NCBI RefSeq assembly: GCF_011393025.1
Contig: NZ_JAAOEO010000005.1
Location: 248,001 to 312,000, forward strand
Direction: 5' to 3'
Source: Neobacillus terrae
Lineage (GTDB): Bacteria > Bacillota > Bacilli > Bacillales > Cytobacillaceae
DNA length: 64,000 nt
The notes under the pieces are model-generated. The model was not told the origin of the DNA. It saw nothing but the letters and a program-made list of their open reading frames with translations, and searched no databases. Both the position numbers and the translations under genes were made by a program. Of the stretch, positions 41,681 to 50,531 are shown piece by piece. The stretch's first letter is position 1. Each line of letters opens with the position of its first letter.

Positions 41681-43117
41681 CTAGGTGGATATTGTAGAAA
41701 GGGCATCAGCAAACCTTTTGATTCCTTCATTAATATTTTCTTCCTTTTCCCTTCCAAACGTAAAACGCACAAACCCCTTTTCAGATCCCATCGTGGAGCC
41801 AGGAACATATATGACTCCTCTTTTAATTGATTCTTCCAGCAATTGTACTTCATTAAACTCATTTTTAATCCTGCACCATAAATGAATTCCTCCCTGAGGA
41901 ATGTAAAAATCAACTTGCTCCTTTAAAAAGTAATGAAGGCTCGCGACTATTTGGTCTTTTCTGTTTTCAAGCTCACTTACTAAACTTTTGATATGCATTT
42001 CAAACTTTTTGGATTCTAAAAAGTCATTTGCAATCCATTGACTGTAACTGGCATGTCCAAAGTCCACTTGTTGCTTGGCATCAGATAACCTTTCTATTAC
42101 TGCCCTTGGCCCTATAATCCACCCTATTCTCAAACCTGAAGCGACAATTTTTGTCAGTGAACTAATATATAAAACATTTCCATTACAATCTTGTGATTTG
42201 AGAGTTTGAATTTTTTCACCTGAAAAGGAAGTTAAGCTGTAGGGATCATCTTCCACGACTGGAATCCCATATTCTGAAGATAATTCAAGAACTCTTTTTC
42301 GTCGTTCTTCAGCCATTAGTACACCTGTAGGATTTTGAAAAATAGGATTCAAAAATATCATCTTGATACGATGCTTTTTGTATAAATCACTTATATCGTC
42401 TGGATTTATACCTTCCTGATCGACTTTTAAATAGTACGTTTTAATTCCTGCTGATTTAAATATCGGCAGATTATAATTATATGATGGATTTTCTATAGCA
42501 ACTGCGTCTCCGGGTTTCAACAAACATTGAACAACAAGATGCAAAGCTTGCTGAGCTCCGGATGTAATTAATATAGATGATGGGTTTGTTTCTATACTGC
42601 GGTATAGTTTCACATGGTTAGAAATAGTTTCCCTAAGCATAGCGTTTCCCTGGGGATGGTCATATCCCAATGTGCCTATAAAGGACCTGTTTGATGTAAT
42701 CTCTCTAAGGGAACTCATAGGGAAAAGATCTTCAGATAATTCACCGCTTGCTAAATTTATTAGTTTATTTTCCACGGATTTCTGCCGTATTTTTTGAGTA
42801 ACAGGTAAATTGGGCAAAAACGATCCAGCTTCAATGTACCTATTCCAGCTTGGGATTCGTTTTTTGGTAATTCCCCAAATATCTTTGCTGATTGTTGTGC
42901 CGCTTCCTCGGTTTCTTTCAATTAGACCTTTTGATTCCAATTCGTCATAGGCAGCAATTACAGTGCTTCTATTTATTCCAAGTTCTTTAGCGAAACTTCT
43001 TTCTGAAGGCAAAGATCTATCCGGAGGAAAAGTCCCATCACCGATCCCATTCTCAATATATCCAGCAAGTTGTTTATAAATAGGTACTCTAGATTCTCTG
43101 TCAGGTTGCCAATCCAT
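41681..43117 (-). CDS. MocR/GabR-type regulator (GntR winged helix fused to class I aminotransferase)
   Basis: 478 residues. Residues 1-75 are a GntR winged helix (SRVPIYKQLAGYIENGIGDG, LPSERSFAKELGINRSTVIAAY, GLIERNRGSGTTIS). Residues ~110-475 are an aminotransferase-like domain with LITSGAQQALHLVVQCLL, NPIFQNPTGVLM, VEDDPYSLTSF and the PLP lysine in YISSLTKIVASGLRIGWIIG (about residue 310). Such proteins bind PLP and an amino-acid-type ligand and control nearby genes. A perfect inverted repeat lies about 70 bp upstream (43186-43210). The target may be itself or another locus. No pdx or gab gene is adjacent. Confidence 0.9.
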   Translation of the reverse strand: MDWQPDRESRVPIYKQLAGYIENGIGDGTFPPDRSLPSERSFAKELGINRSTVIAAYDELESKGLIERNRGSGTTISKDIWGITKKRIPSWNRYIEAGSFLPNLPVTQKIRQKSVENKLINLASGELSEDLFPMSSLREITSNRSFIGTLGYDHPQGNAMLRETISNHVKLYRSIETNPSSILITSGAQQALHLVVQCLLKPGDAVAIENPSYNYNLPIFKSAGIKTYYLKVDQEGINPDDISDLYKKHRIKMIFLNPIFQNPTGVLMAEERRKRVLELSSEYGIPVVEDDPYSLTSFSGEKIQTLKSQDCNGNVLYISSLTKIVASGLRIGWIIGPRAVIERLSDAKQQVDFGHASYSQWIANDFLESKKFEMHIKSLVSELENRKDQIVASLHYFLKEQVDFYIPQGGIHLWCRIKNEFNEVQLLEESIKRGVIYVPGSTMGSEKGFVRFTFGREKEENINEGIKRFADALSTIST

Positions 43118-43185
43118 ATGCTACATCCTTAATTTAATTTAGGTATTGTTTTACTATAATAACTCATTACTAAAACCAAATAAAT

Positions 43186-43210
43186 AATCTATAGCCTATG
43201 ACTATAGATT
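43186..43210. promoter_or_regulatory. Inverted repeat upstream of the MocR gene
   Basis: AATCTATAG and CTATAGATT form a perfect 9-bp inverted repeat with a 7-base spacer. There is no T-run, so it is more likely an operator for autoregulation than a terminator. Confidence 0.5.
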
Positions 43211-43222
43211 AGACATTCATTC

Positions 43223-43414
43223 TTACGTTAACCAAATATAGATTCCTAGTGAAGTTAACGCCAAAAAAATAATCACTACATAAATTAAGGTTAAGTTAGT
43301 TGTATTTCTTTTGGTTGAACTGCTGTAGTCTTCATCAGACTTTCCGGTTAATAATAAAGTTGAAACTACAGATAAGATTAATATAAAGATAACCAACCCA
43401 AACATAATGTCCAT
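43223..43414 (-). CDS. Small two-helix membrane protein
   Basis: 63 residues with an AAGAGGTGC site before the ATG. Helix 1 is FGLVIFILILSVVSTLLLTG (about residues 5-24), then a hydrophilic loop (KSDEDYSSSTKRNTTN), then helix 2 LIYVVIIFLALTSLGIYIWL to the end. No family recognised. It is on its own between the GNAT and MocR genes. Coding is supported by the ribosome site and clean two-helix layout. Confidence 0.6.
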   Translation of the reverse strand: MDIMFGLVIFILILSVVSTLLLTGKSDEDYSSSTKRNTTNLTLIYVVIIFLALTSLGIYIWLT

Positions 43415-43534
43415 GCTGCACCTCTTATCATTTTAATCACTTAAATACTTTAATCATATCGTAATGGGGAAATATTTTAACCATCCAATTTACATAAAAA
43501 TCCACCATCCATTTTGAAAATTAAAACCATTAAA

Positions 43535-43558
43535 AAGTCCGCCACAACTGGCGGACTT
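43535..43558 (-). terminator. Intrinsic terminator of the acetyltransferase gene
   Basis: AAGTCCGCCA and TGGCGGACTT pair with a 4-base loop, followed on the minus strand by TTTTTAATGG. Confidence 0.9.
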
Positions 43559-43560
43559 CA

Positions 43561-44112
43561 CTATATTTTATTATTCAATTCTTCTGCTAATACTCCATAA
43601 ACAACGTGGTCTACGAAATGATCATATAACCATTCGGCTTGCCGTATCGTTCCTTCCTTTACAAAGCCCAGTTTTTCCGGAATGCTTCTGCTTTTTTTAT
43701 TCCCCGCTGCAGCTCTAATTTCAACTTTATTTAATTTGAGATGCTTAAAGGCATAATCAGTCAAGGCTTTAGCAACCTTTGTCATTATTCCATTCCGCTG
43801 GTATTCTTCTCCCAGCCAATAACCAATATATGCTGTTTTGTTTGACCAATTGATACTATTGAACCCAGCGACTCCCACCACTTCACCGCAGAATAAAATA
43901 GCGGTAGTCATGCTCTTATTTGCTGCATAACCGTTTAAAGTACCCTGAATAAATTCCTTAGAATCCTCCACTTGGGTTGTAAAATCGAGCCAAGCCAGCC
44001 ACTCTTTAAGATGATTCCTTGATTTGTCGGTTAGCTCAAAAACTCTTTCAGCATCATTTAAGTCTAATAATCTTAAAGATATTTCTTCATCAATATTATG
44101 TACAAACATCAT
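43561..44112 (-). CDS. GNAT N-acetyltransferase (RimJ/RimL-type)
   Basis: 183 residues. N-terminal ISLRLLDLNDAERVFELTDK, the aromatic HLKEWLAWLDFT block, then the acetyl-CoA fold with GVAGFNSINWSNKTAYIGYWLGEEYQRNGI and the pyrophosphate-binding turn (about residues 104-111), KLNKVEIRAAAGNKKSR and LGFVKEGTIRQAEWL. This is the pattern of ribosomal-protein or spermidine-type acetyltransferases such as B. subtilis YdaF. Cytosolic, substrate unknown. The ribosome site is GGGGGGATGT. Confidence 0.9.
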   Translation of the reverse strand: MMFVHNIDEEISLRLLDLNDAERVFELTDKSRNHLKEWLAWLDFTTQVEDSKEFIQGTLNGYAANKSMTTAILFCGEVVGVAGFNSINWSNKTAYIGYWLGEEYQRNGIMTKVAKALTDYAFKHLKLNKVEIRAAAGNKKSRSIPEKLGFVKEGTIRQAEWLYDHFVDHVVYGVLAEELNNKI

Positions 44113-44168
44113 ACATCCCCCCTGTTGTTATCATACACAAATCTCTTTATAAAGAATACTAATGAAAA

Positions 44169-44198
44169 AACCACCATGTGCAGTGGCACAAGGTGGTT
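44169..44198 (-). terminator. Intrinsic terminator of the symporter gene
   Basis: AACCACC and GGTGGTT pair, with an inner GTGC/GCAC pair. On the minus strand a TTTTTTCATT tail follows. Confidence 0.8.
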
Positions 44199-44205
44199 AT
44201 ATAGG

Positions 44206-45189
44206 TTAAACTCCTTTATTTACAGGCTGCATGTCAGGGTTGATATTTTGAACTGGTTCATTTTTATCTTTCATTCGGCTATAAATATTTGCGAGAACTG
44301 AACCGGATAGGTTGTGCCATACACTGAAGATGGCACTTGGTACTGCCGCTAATGGCGAAAAATGAGCTGTAGCGATGGCGACACCCAATCCTGAATTCTG
44401 CATACCAACTTCCATTGATACTGCTTTTTGTTTCGCCAGGTCCATACCACACAACCGAGCAAAGAAAAAGCCTAATAAAAATCCAAGAAGATTATGCAGG
44501 ATTACTACACCAAAAATAAGCAAACCAGTTTGTGCTAGTTTTTCAGCACTTCCGGCTACGACACCAGATACGATTAACACTATAGCAATAACGGAAACAA
44601 GTGGCATTGCTTTTGCTCCGGCTTTTGCTTGTTTTCCAAAGAACTTTTTAATGATAAAGCCAACAAGTAAAGGAACAATGATTACTTGGACGATAGATAG
44701 GAATAAGGAAGCTACGCTGATATTAACCCATTTGCTTGCAAACAGCAGAATCAGCAGCGGTGTTACTATTGGAGCAAGAATAGTAGATACAGAGGCAATC
44801 GCTACTGCAAGCGCCACATTTCCTCTTGCAAGAAACACCATAACATTGGAGGCAGTTCCACTCGGACAGCAGCCCACTAAAATAACCCCCACCGCTACAT
44901 CCTTTGGTAAATCCAGTCCGACCGCCAGCAAGAAGGCAATAACTGGCATGATAACAAAATGCCCGATAACTCCAAGTGACACTTCCTTTGGCCGTTTCAG
45001 TACTTCTTTAAAATCAGATAACTCAAGTGTCAGGCCCATTCCAAACATGACAATACCTAACAAAGGAACAATGTAACCTCCCACCCACTTGAAATTCTCT
45101 GGCATAAGATAGGCAAGGACAGCAAAGACCAAAACCCAGAGTGTAAATGTCTTACCAGCAAAGCCGCTGATCTTCTCGATGACTCCCAT
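44206..45189 (-). CDS. Bile acid:sodium symporter (BASS) family protein
   Basis: 327 residues with about ten hydrophobic helices. Family blocks include FGMGLTLELSDFKEVLKRPK (about residues 50-69), GVILVGCCPSGTASNVMVFLARGNVALAVAIASVSTI with the Na+ site (about 103-139, split by the usual break), and SMEVGMQNSGLGVAIATAHF near the C-terminus. Such transporters move organic anions with Na+. In Bacillaceae the substrate is often a keto acid or pantoate-like compound instead of bile acid. It is a single gene with its own terminator. Confidence 0.9.
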   Translation of the reverse strand: MGVIEKISGFAGKTFTLWVLVFAVLAYLMPENFKWVGGYIVPLLGIVMFGMGLTLELSDFKEVLKRPKEVSLGVIGHFVIMPVIAFLLAVGLDLPKDVAVGVILVGCCPSGTASNVMVFLARGNVALAVAIASVSTILAPIVTPLLILLFASKWVNISVASLFLSIVQVIIVPLLVGFIIKKFFGKQAKAGAKAMPLVSVIAIVLIVSGVVAGSAEKLAQTGLLIFGVVILHNLLGFLLGFFFARLCGMDLAKQKAVSMEVGMQNSGLGVAIATAHFSPLAAVPSAIFSVWHNLSGSVLANIYSRMKDKNEPVQNINPDMQPVNKGV

Positions 45190-45575
45190 TAAAAACCCTC
45201 CAAATACTTTTCTAATTTTTCTAACAATTAATTTATTTTATTATACTAGTCCAAATATTTTTAAAAATCAATACATCATTGAAAAATATTTTGGTATCCG
45301 AAATAATGATAGCGCTTACTAAAATTATTCCTCCCAGAAACATGAAAAAAGCTTGCCTTCAAAAAGAAGAAAAGCTTTTCTCAATCTATTAGATTATCTA
45401 CCAGGCGAAACTAATATAAAATCTGTCCTATAAGAAATTCATTTTGATATTACTTGGTTTTCCCTAACATTTAATTCATTCGAAATTGAATAAAATTTAA
45501 TGTTTCTATAATCAATTCCATCTTAAAAAATTACCTTTGATGTTGCCTGTCTCTTATGTAGCTGCATATATCAAA
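45190..45575. other. Intergenic region, no gene seen
   Basis: About 385 bases, A/T-rich. A weak hairpin AAAAGCTT/AAGCTTTT lies at about 45346-45380 with a long loop. I could not assign it to a gene end. No ribosome site with a reasonable frame. Confidence 0.4.
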
Positions 45576-46025
45576 TTATAAGTTTATATAGTGTGTGGAG
45601 TTGGGGCGAATCTCGTCTTTATGAAATCCATATGCTTTATAATATTTAGCAGCCTCTTCGGTATCTGTATGTAACACTAAAACATTAAAATAGTTTTTTG
45701 CTTCCGAAACGATTGTATTTAATAAAAGTGTTCCTATCCCTTTTCTCCGGTAAGCATCAGAAACATAAAATCTCCTTAGCCTGCAAACTTTTTCATCCCC
45801 TGAAAACGGGTCTATATTTAATCCACCTATAGCAATCAGGGTTCCTTGTTGATTAAAGACTCCAAATAAAGACTCTCCGTCCTTATCAAAGGTATTCTCT
45901 CCATTTTTATAATCATTTACTAACCGATCAAGAAATCGGAAGCCGTTTTCCTTACTTTCCAAAACTAAATGAGAATACTCAATAGATAACAAATTCTTTA
46001 TTTTTTCAACTTCGAAATCACACAT
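45576..46025 (-). CDS. GNAT N-acetyltransferase
   Basis: 149 residues. The acetyl-CoA-binding motif is clear: GGLNIDPFSGDEKVCRLRRFYVSDAYRRKGIGTLLLNTIV (about residues 67-106), with R-R-K-G-I-G as the pyrophosphate loop. LVLHTDTEEAAKYYKAYGFHK follows. The N-terminal part (EVEKIKNLLSIEYSHLVLES) is substrate-specific and not recognised. Cytosolic. It begins 10 bases after the MOSC gene stop, so the two are probably cotranscribed, though their functions seem unrelated. Confidence 0.85.
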   Translation of the reverse strand: MCDFEVEKIKNLLSIEYSHLVLESKENGFRFLDRLVNDYKNGENTFDKDGESLFGVFNQQGTLIAIGGLNIDPFSGDEKVCRLRRFYVSDAYRRKGIGTLLLNTIVSEAKNYFNVLVLHTDTEEAAKYYKAYGFHKDEIRPNSTHYINL

Positions 46026-46034
46026 TTTATTAAA

Positions 46035-46541
46035 CTACCTCCAATTTTTAAAAGGCTCTGATGGAAGTTTAACTACTATAGAATTACCTGGCATTACTTC
46101 CCCGCCTTCCAGTACGATTCCCATGATTCCAGACTTACGAACAAGGTTTCCTTCTGCATCTTTACTCAGAACAGCTTTCATCAGTCCCGGCTGAAAATGG
46201 TCTATTTGGGAACAAGGGTTATGCAGGCCCGTTATTTTAACCTGAGCTGTTTGACCAATAAATAATATAGTTTCCTTTGGAAGTTCAAGAAGATTCAATC
46301 CAGTTGTTGTAATATTTTCACCCATTTGTCCAGGTTCAATGGTATAGCGGGACCCTAACTCCTCAAATAGTTCTGTATGAATAAGGTGTACTTGTCTTAA
46401 ATTAGGCTCTTCTGGATTTTGTGCCACCCGTGATCGATGCTTCACAGTTACACCAGAATGAGCATCTCCTTCAACTCTTAATCCTTTCAATAATTTTATT
46501 GAAGTTTGATTTTGCTTACTAAAGGTATGTTTAGCGCTCAT
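46035..46541 (-). CDS. MOSC-domain protein
   Basis: 168 residues. The MOSC fold is recognised by the early GLRVEGDAHSGVTVKHRSRV (about residues 20-39), LNLLELPKETILFIGQTAQV, the conserved cysteine in ITGLHNPCSQIDHF (about residue 109) and GIMGIVLEGGEVMPGNSIVV. MOSC proteins carry or transfer sulfur or reduce N-hydroxylated compounds with molybdenum cofactor. This small stand-alone form is often annotated as a metal-sulfur cluster protein. Cytosolic. Confidence 0.88.
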   Translation of the reverse strand: MSAKHTFSKQNQTSIKLLKGLRVEGDAHSGVTVKHRSRVAQNPEEPNLRQVHLIHTELFEELGSRYTIEPGQMGENITTTGLNLLELPKETILFIGQTAQVKITGLHNPCSQIDHFQPGLMKAVLSKDAEGNLVRKSGIMGIVLEGGEVMPGNSIVVKLPSEPFKNWR

Positions 46542-46609
46542 GCTGACAGCCGCGACATTTCCTCTAATTGTCCAGTTAATTATTTTTCTCCATCGTCTTC
46601 CCCCAGTGT

Positions 46610-47195
46610 TTATTTTTTCGTTAATAATAATAACCCTTTTCCAATGTTAGACTGATACGTTTTAAAGTTCTTATCATTATGAACCAGGTTCATAAAATCC
46701 TGTAATTCTGTTTGATGAGAAATAATATTATCCACCACTATTAATCCATTCTTTTTCAAAATGGTTCTTAAATGCTCCCACCATTCAACATACTCTTTTC
46801 GGTCGGAGTCCAAAAAAATCATGTCAATTGAATCCCTCTGTAATTCTTTTATGTACTCCCCTGCATCCTGAACAATTAGGTTTATCCATTTTTCCATGAT
46901 CGCTTTTTCGAAATTACTCTTTGCCATCTCAGCTTTACTTGGAGAATATTCCACTGTTGTAACTTTTCCTTCATTCTCTGAAACGCTATCCGCAAGCCAT
47001 AAAGTAGAAAAACCATTTGAAGTGCCTATCTTCAAGAATGTTTGTGGCTTTTATTAAAGAGGCCATAAATGAGAGGAATTGAGCCGTATCCAAGGTTACA
47101 TTTCTCATTCTTTTCGACTTATTTGTTTCTTCCCTGTCATTCTCCACTCCAAAGTTTTCAAGCTCTTTTAAAAATCCTAATAGTTTTGAATCCAT
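46610..47195 (-). pseudogene. Class I SAM-dependent O-methyltransferase, frameshifted
   Basis: The first frame (46986-47195) encodes the N-terminus KLLGFLKELENFGVENDREE and TAQFLSFMASLIKATNILE. The next frame (46610-47035) continues directly with the SAM motif IGTSNGFSTLWLADSV, TTVEYSPSKAEMAKSNFEKA, IDMIFLDSDRKEYVEWWEHL and NGLIVVDNIISH. One inserted base in CTTGAAGATAGG, at the join ILE/IGTS, explains the break. The rest is well preserved, so this is recent or a sequencing error. Intact relatives methylate catechol-type or other hydroxyl groups. Confidence 0.75.
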
Positions 47196-47424
47196 AAAAT
47201 CACTTCTCCCATTAAATAGTTTAATTCTACAAAAATATAGAACTCCCCTTCAAACTGAAAAATAGTTCTAAAAAACTAACAATAAATCTGCTAAAAAATA
47301 AAACTCCACCTTTGGACTTACGACTTAATATTCATTTTGAAAATTCTGACATTTATTTATTCTTCCAATCTCATAACAATGGTAACATTTACTTGTTTAT
47401 ACATATTTTGGAGGGATGGATGTT

Positions 47425-49407
47425 ATGAAGACATTGAAGAAGTCATTCATTTTTTTAGCTAGTTTTTTAACATTAGCATCTACAGCCTATGCTAAACCTA
47501 AACAGCCAGGATTATCAGAATTTCCGATGCCGGTTGATTTACAGTCATGGGAACTTCCCCGTGATATGACCTGGAATGATTATAAGCCTGTTCCGGGCAT
47601 CGACTGGAATACATCTGACGTAAAACCTGATCGAGTCATAAGGGGAGCATTAATTCTAGTTGATTTTCCGGACAGACCCTTCATTTTGAGCCAGCAGCGA
47701 GGTGCTGAGATTGCCGGTAACCCTATCGGAACTGGGAATATTCCACGTGATCAGATGGGCAAGTTTTGGGAAGACTTCCTTAACAAACCTTCGAGTCTCA
47801 ATCACTATCAAACTGTCAATGGTTACTGGAGAGAGAATTCCTTTGGAAAATGGAAAATTGAATTAAAGGCATTTGGCCCTTACCGTATGGATGGAAATGA
47901 GTTTGAATACGGACTGAATGAGTTTGGCCAGCAGGCAAATATGCCTTCAGGCTTTAAGGGCAGGAGCCTGAGAACAGAAGCTGTTGAAAAAGCTAAGGCG
48001 GATATAGCTGCATCAGGCGAAAACTTCGATTTCCGATTTGTCATACATTCCGGTTATGACGAGTCCGGTGTGTGGCAGGAATTTGGTGAAATGATGTTTC
48101 AAAATGCTGAATCCGTTACAAATCCCTTCGGCCCTGGCATAACTGGTATGCCAAATGCCGCAAAAACGCGCTATGTTCCATGGACTTCCTGGTATGCAGC
48201 GAAAGGGATTTGGTCAAGCGCCGGCGGTGGTACATCCCTCCAGGGTGAAAATGATGGAATGGGAACCTTTGCACATGAGTTCGGACATATTATGACTCTT
48301 GGTGACAACTACAATAATCCTTATGGAATTCCAGTATCCCGTTCCTACTCCGGTCCATGGGAATTGATGAGCCGCGGCAGCTTTAATGGTCCCGGCGGTC
48401 CTCACACCCGCTGGCAGGTTCCATCCCTTTTAGGCGCATCAGCTCCTTCTCATCATATGCTTCGGAATAAAATCAAGCAGGGCTTCCTTACACCCGATCA
48501 ATATCTAAGCCTTGACCGTGACAAGCTTGCAGAAAGCGGTCCCGTTTTCACTGATATTGTTTCACGTGAGGTACCGACTGGTAATGCTTTTGAAAGGCAA
48601 GGTCTGCATGGCATTAATATAAGCATGGTAGATAACACCCCTGTTAACTCTTTAAATGATGATTGGCGGGCCGATATGCAGCGTGGTGCGCAGTGGTACA
48701 ATAACTACACTCTGGAAGTTGTAGACCGGGTTGGCTTTGATTCATTCCAGCCTGATTCAGGTGTATTATTAGCAAAGACAAAGAACACGGAGGCTGCACC
48801 AAACATTTGGGTCATCGACTCTCATAAGGAAGATATTAATCTGCCTGATTTCAATAGGCCAGATGGAACAACCTCTATGCTATCCAAAGGAGATTACCAG
48901 CAGCTCGCAGATGGTCTTTTCAAGGCAGGAACCGGTGAAGGAGTTGTCAGCGAATATACTGATGAAAATAACCGGCTCCATTTTTACATTTTAGGAAAAA
49001 AACGTGACTCAGCCGGCGCCCTTTCCTACCGGGTTGCAGTCCGAAATATCGACGGTTCAGGTCCATATGCCCGCGGAGTTCAGGCATTTAATAGCACATC
49101 CGAATTTGCAGCTCCTGGAAAAATCGCTGTCTACAACTTCAATGTAACAAATACCGGAGAAGCGACCGATCTCATTCGTCTTAATGTAAAAACAGATGCC
49201 GGCTGGCAATTGCAGCTTCAAAATAATGTAATCGAAGTAGAAGCAGGAAAAACCGTAACTGTTCCAGTGTTTGTGAAAATACCTAAAAATAGCTCCGATG
49301 GAGTTCAGCCAGTTCCTACATCACTTACCTTTACTGCCACTTCGGAGACAGAAACAAGTAAGACAGTTAATGTTTTACGCATTGTTGGACCTGGAAACGG
49401 AAAATAA
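47425..49407 (+). CDS. Secreted M6-family metalloprotease (immune-inhibitor-A-like)
   Basis: 660 residues from ATG 47425, 9 bases after TTGGAGGG. The signal peptide is KTLKKSFIFLASFLTLASTAYA, with cleavage likely after AYA. The zinc site HEFGHIMTLGDNY (about residues 287-299) has the HExxH pair and the third ligand Asp further on. The domain is preceded by DFPDRPFILS and followed by SYSGPWELMSRGSFNGPGGPHTRW. The C-terminal ~120 residues (AFNSTSEFAAPGKIAVYNFN, KTVTVPVFVKIPKNSSDG) form a beta-sandwich of the NEW3 type. It is exported and probably degrades host or environmental proteins. Confidence 0.92.
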   Translation: MKTLKKSFIFLASFLTLASTAYAKPKQPGLSEFPMPVDLQSWELPRDMTWNDYKPVPGIDWNTSDVKPDRVIRGALILVDFPDRPFILSQQRGAEIAGNPIGTGNIPRDQMGKFWEDFLNKPSSLNHYQTVNGYWRENSFGKWKIELKAFGPYRMDGNEFEYGLNEFGQQANMPSGFKGRSLRTEAVEKAKADIAASGENFDFRFVIHSGYDESGVWQEFGEMMFQNAESVTNPFGPGITGMPNAAKTRYVPWTSWYAAKGIWSSAGGGTSLQGENDGMGTFAHEFGHIMTLGDNYNNPYGIPVSRSYSGPWELMSRGSFNGPGGPHTRWQVPSLLGASAPSHHMLRNKIKQGFLTPDQYLSLDRDKLAESGPVFTDIVSREVPTGNAFERQGLHGINISMVDNTPVNSLNDDWRADMQRGAQWYNNYTLEVVDRVGFDSFQPDSGVLLAKTKNTEAAPNIWVIDSHKEDINLPDFNRPDGTTSMLSKGDYQQLADGLFKAGTGEGVVSEYTDENNRLHFYILGKKRDSAGALSYRVAVRNIDGSGPYARGVQAFNSTSEFAAPGKIAVYNFNVTNTGEATDLIRLNVKTDAGWQLQLQNNVIEVEAGKTVTVPVFVKIPKNSSDGVQPVPTSLTFTATSETETSKTVNVLRIVGPGNGK

Positions 49408-49420
49408 ATGACTAATGTGT

Positions 49421-49448
49421 AAAGAGAATGCATTTTCGCATTCTCTTT
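49421..49448 (+). terminator. Intrinsic terminator
   Basis: AAAGAGAATGC and GCATTCTCTTT form an 11-bp stem with a 6-base loop, followed by TCTTTTTTTT. Confidence 0.92.
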
Positions 49449-49534
49449 TCTTTTTTTTATATAAGAAGCACATAAAGTTTGGAAATTTGTAACAATCTAT
49501 ACAGGACGAAAAAACATCTTTGAGGAGAAATATT

Positions 49535-50215
49535 ATGGTTATGTACAAAGATATTACGATTGAATTGATAGTAGGCTTTTTGGCTCTTCTGGTTATGTTA
49601 AAACTATTAGGGAAAATTCAGTTTTCACAAATAACCCCTTTTGATTTTATCACTGGACTGGTAATGGGAAATCTTGTGGGTGATGCCATTTTTGATTCCA
49701 AAATTGGGTTAAAACAAATACTATTTAGTATTCTCGTTTGGGGTTTACTAATCTACAGTGTGGAGTTTTTAACTCAAAAATCTTCCTACCTTAGAGCCAT
49801 ACTAGAAGGCAAACCTACTATGTTAATTTATAAGGGACAAATTGTTTTTAAGAATTTAAAGAACAACTATATTGATTTAAATCAGCTGCAGCATCTTATG
49901 AGAAAACAGGGTTACTTTTCTATTTATGATGCTGAATATGTGATTTTGGAACGAGATGGACAGATCAGTGTTGCACCAAAGTTTGAGAGTGGAGTCCCAA
50001 AGAATCAAGACTTAAATATTCCTAAAAAAGAAGTTAACCTGCCCTTCGCTGTTATTATGGACGGGAAAGTAGTGGCTGAAAATCTTAAAGAAGCTGGCCG
50101 TGATGAGGAATGGCTTAAAAATCAATTATCTAAGAAAAAAATAAAAGAATTTAAAGAAGTGTTATATGCCGAGTGGCAGGAAAACCAGGGGCTAAAAGTA
50201 ATGAAATATAGCTAA
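49535..50215 (+). CDS. DUF421 (YetF-family) membrane protein
   Basis: 226 residues from ATG 49535 after GAGGAG. Three N-terminal helices (IELIVGFLALLVMLKLLG, QITPFDFITGLVMGNLVGDA, QILFSILVWGLLIYSVEFL). A soluble domain follows with the family motifs GKPTMLIYKGQIVFKNLKNN (about residues 94-113), LMRKQGYFSIYDAEYVILER and LPFAVIMDGKVVAENLKEAG. YetF proteins are common in spore-formers and are linked to membrane or spore structure, but their biochemistry is not settled. It is a single gene. Confidence 0.9.
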   Translation: MVMYKDITIELIVGFLALLVMLKLLGKIQFSQITPFDFITGLVMGNLVGDAIFDSKIGLKQILFSILVWGLLIYSVEFLTQKSSYLRAILEGKPTMLIYKGQIVFKNLKNNYIDLNQLQHLMRKQGYFSIYDAEYVILERDGQISVAPKFESGVPKNQDLNIPKKEVNLPFAVIMDGKVVAENLKEAGRDEEWLKNQLSKKKIKEFKEVLYAEWQENQGLKVMKYS

Positions 50216-50313
50216 AATTTAGATATTTCACACTGCTTATATATACTTTTCTTGTTGCGGTTGGTATAATTTTGATTTGTAATATATTTTAATTCTTTGA
50301 AAGGAGAATCTCT

Positions 50314-50526
50314 ATGAAGAATCAAGACACCCTCAAAATAGAAGCATCTGAAGAACTTTGCAAACACATAGAGTTCCTTAGAAAAGAGTTAATAAGGATT
50401 GGTTTAGAACTTGGATTAAACAGCAGCGAGGCTATTTCTATTAGCCAGGAACTCGACAAATACCTAGCTGTTTGCCAGAAATGCTGTCCACAAGAATGTC
50501 ATCAGAAAACTATAAATATCGGCTAA
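50314..50526 (+). CDS. Spo0E-family aspartyl-phosphate phosphatase
   Basis: 70 residues with AAAGGAGAAT before the ATG. It is a two-helix protein: EELCKHIEFLRKELIRIGLE, turn, NSSEAISISQELDKYLAVCQ. The SQELDKYL segment matches the family core S-x-x-L-D, whose Asp attacks Spo0A~P. Spo0E-like proteins dephosphorylate Spo0A and delay sporulation. The C-terminal CQKCCPQECHQK is cysteine-rich, unlike classic Spo0E, and could bind metal. It is a single small gene. Confidence 0.85.
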   Translation: MKNQDTLKIEASEELCKHIEFLRKELIRIGLELGLNSSEAISISQELDKYLAVCQKCCPQECHQKTINIG

Positions 50527-50531
50527 TCTTA

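Noticed and set aside
44375..45076. 233-codon plus-strand frame opposite the BASS transporter gene
   Set aside because: Antisense to a clear ten-helix transporter. Composition is that of a complement (many Thr, Ser, Pro, Ile) with no motif or start site.
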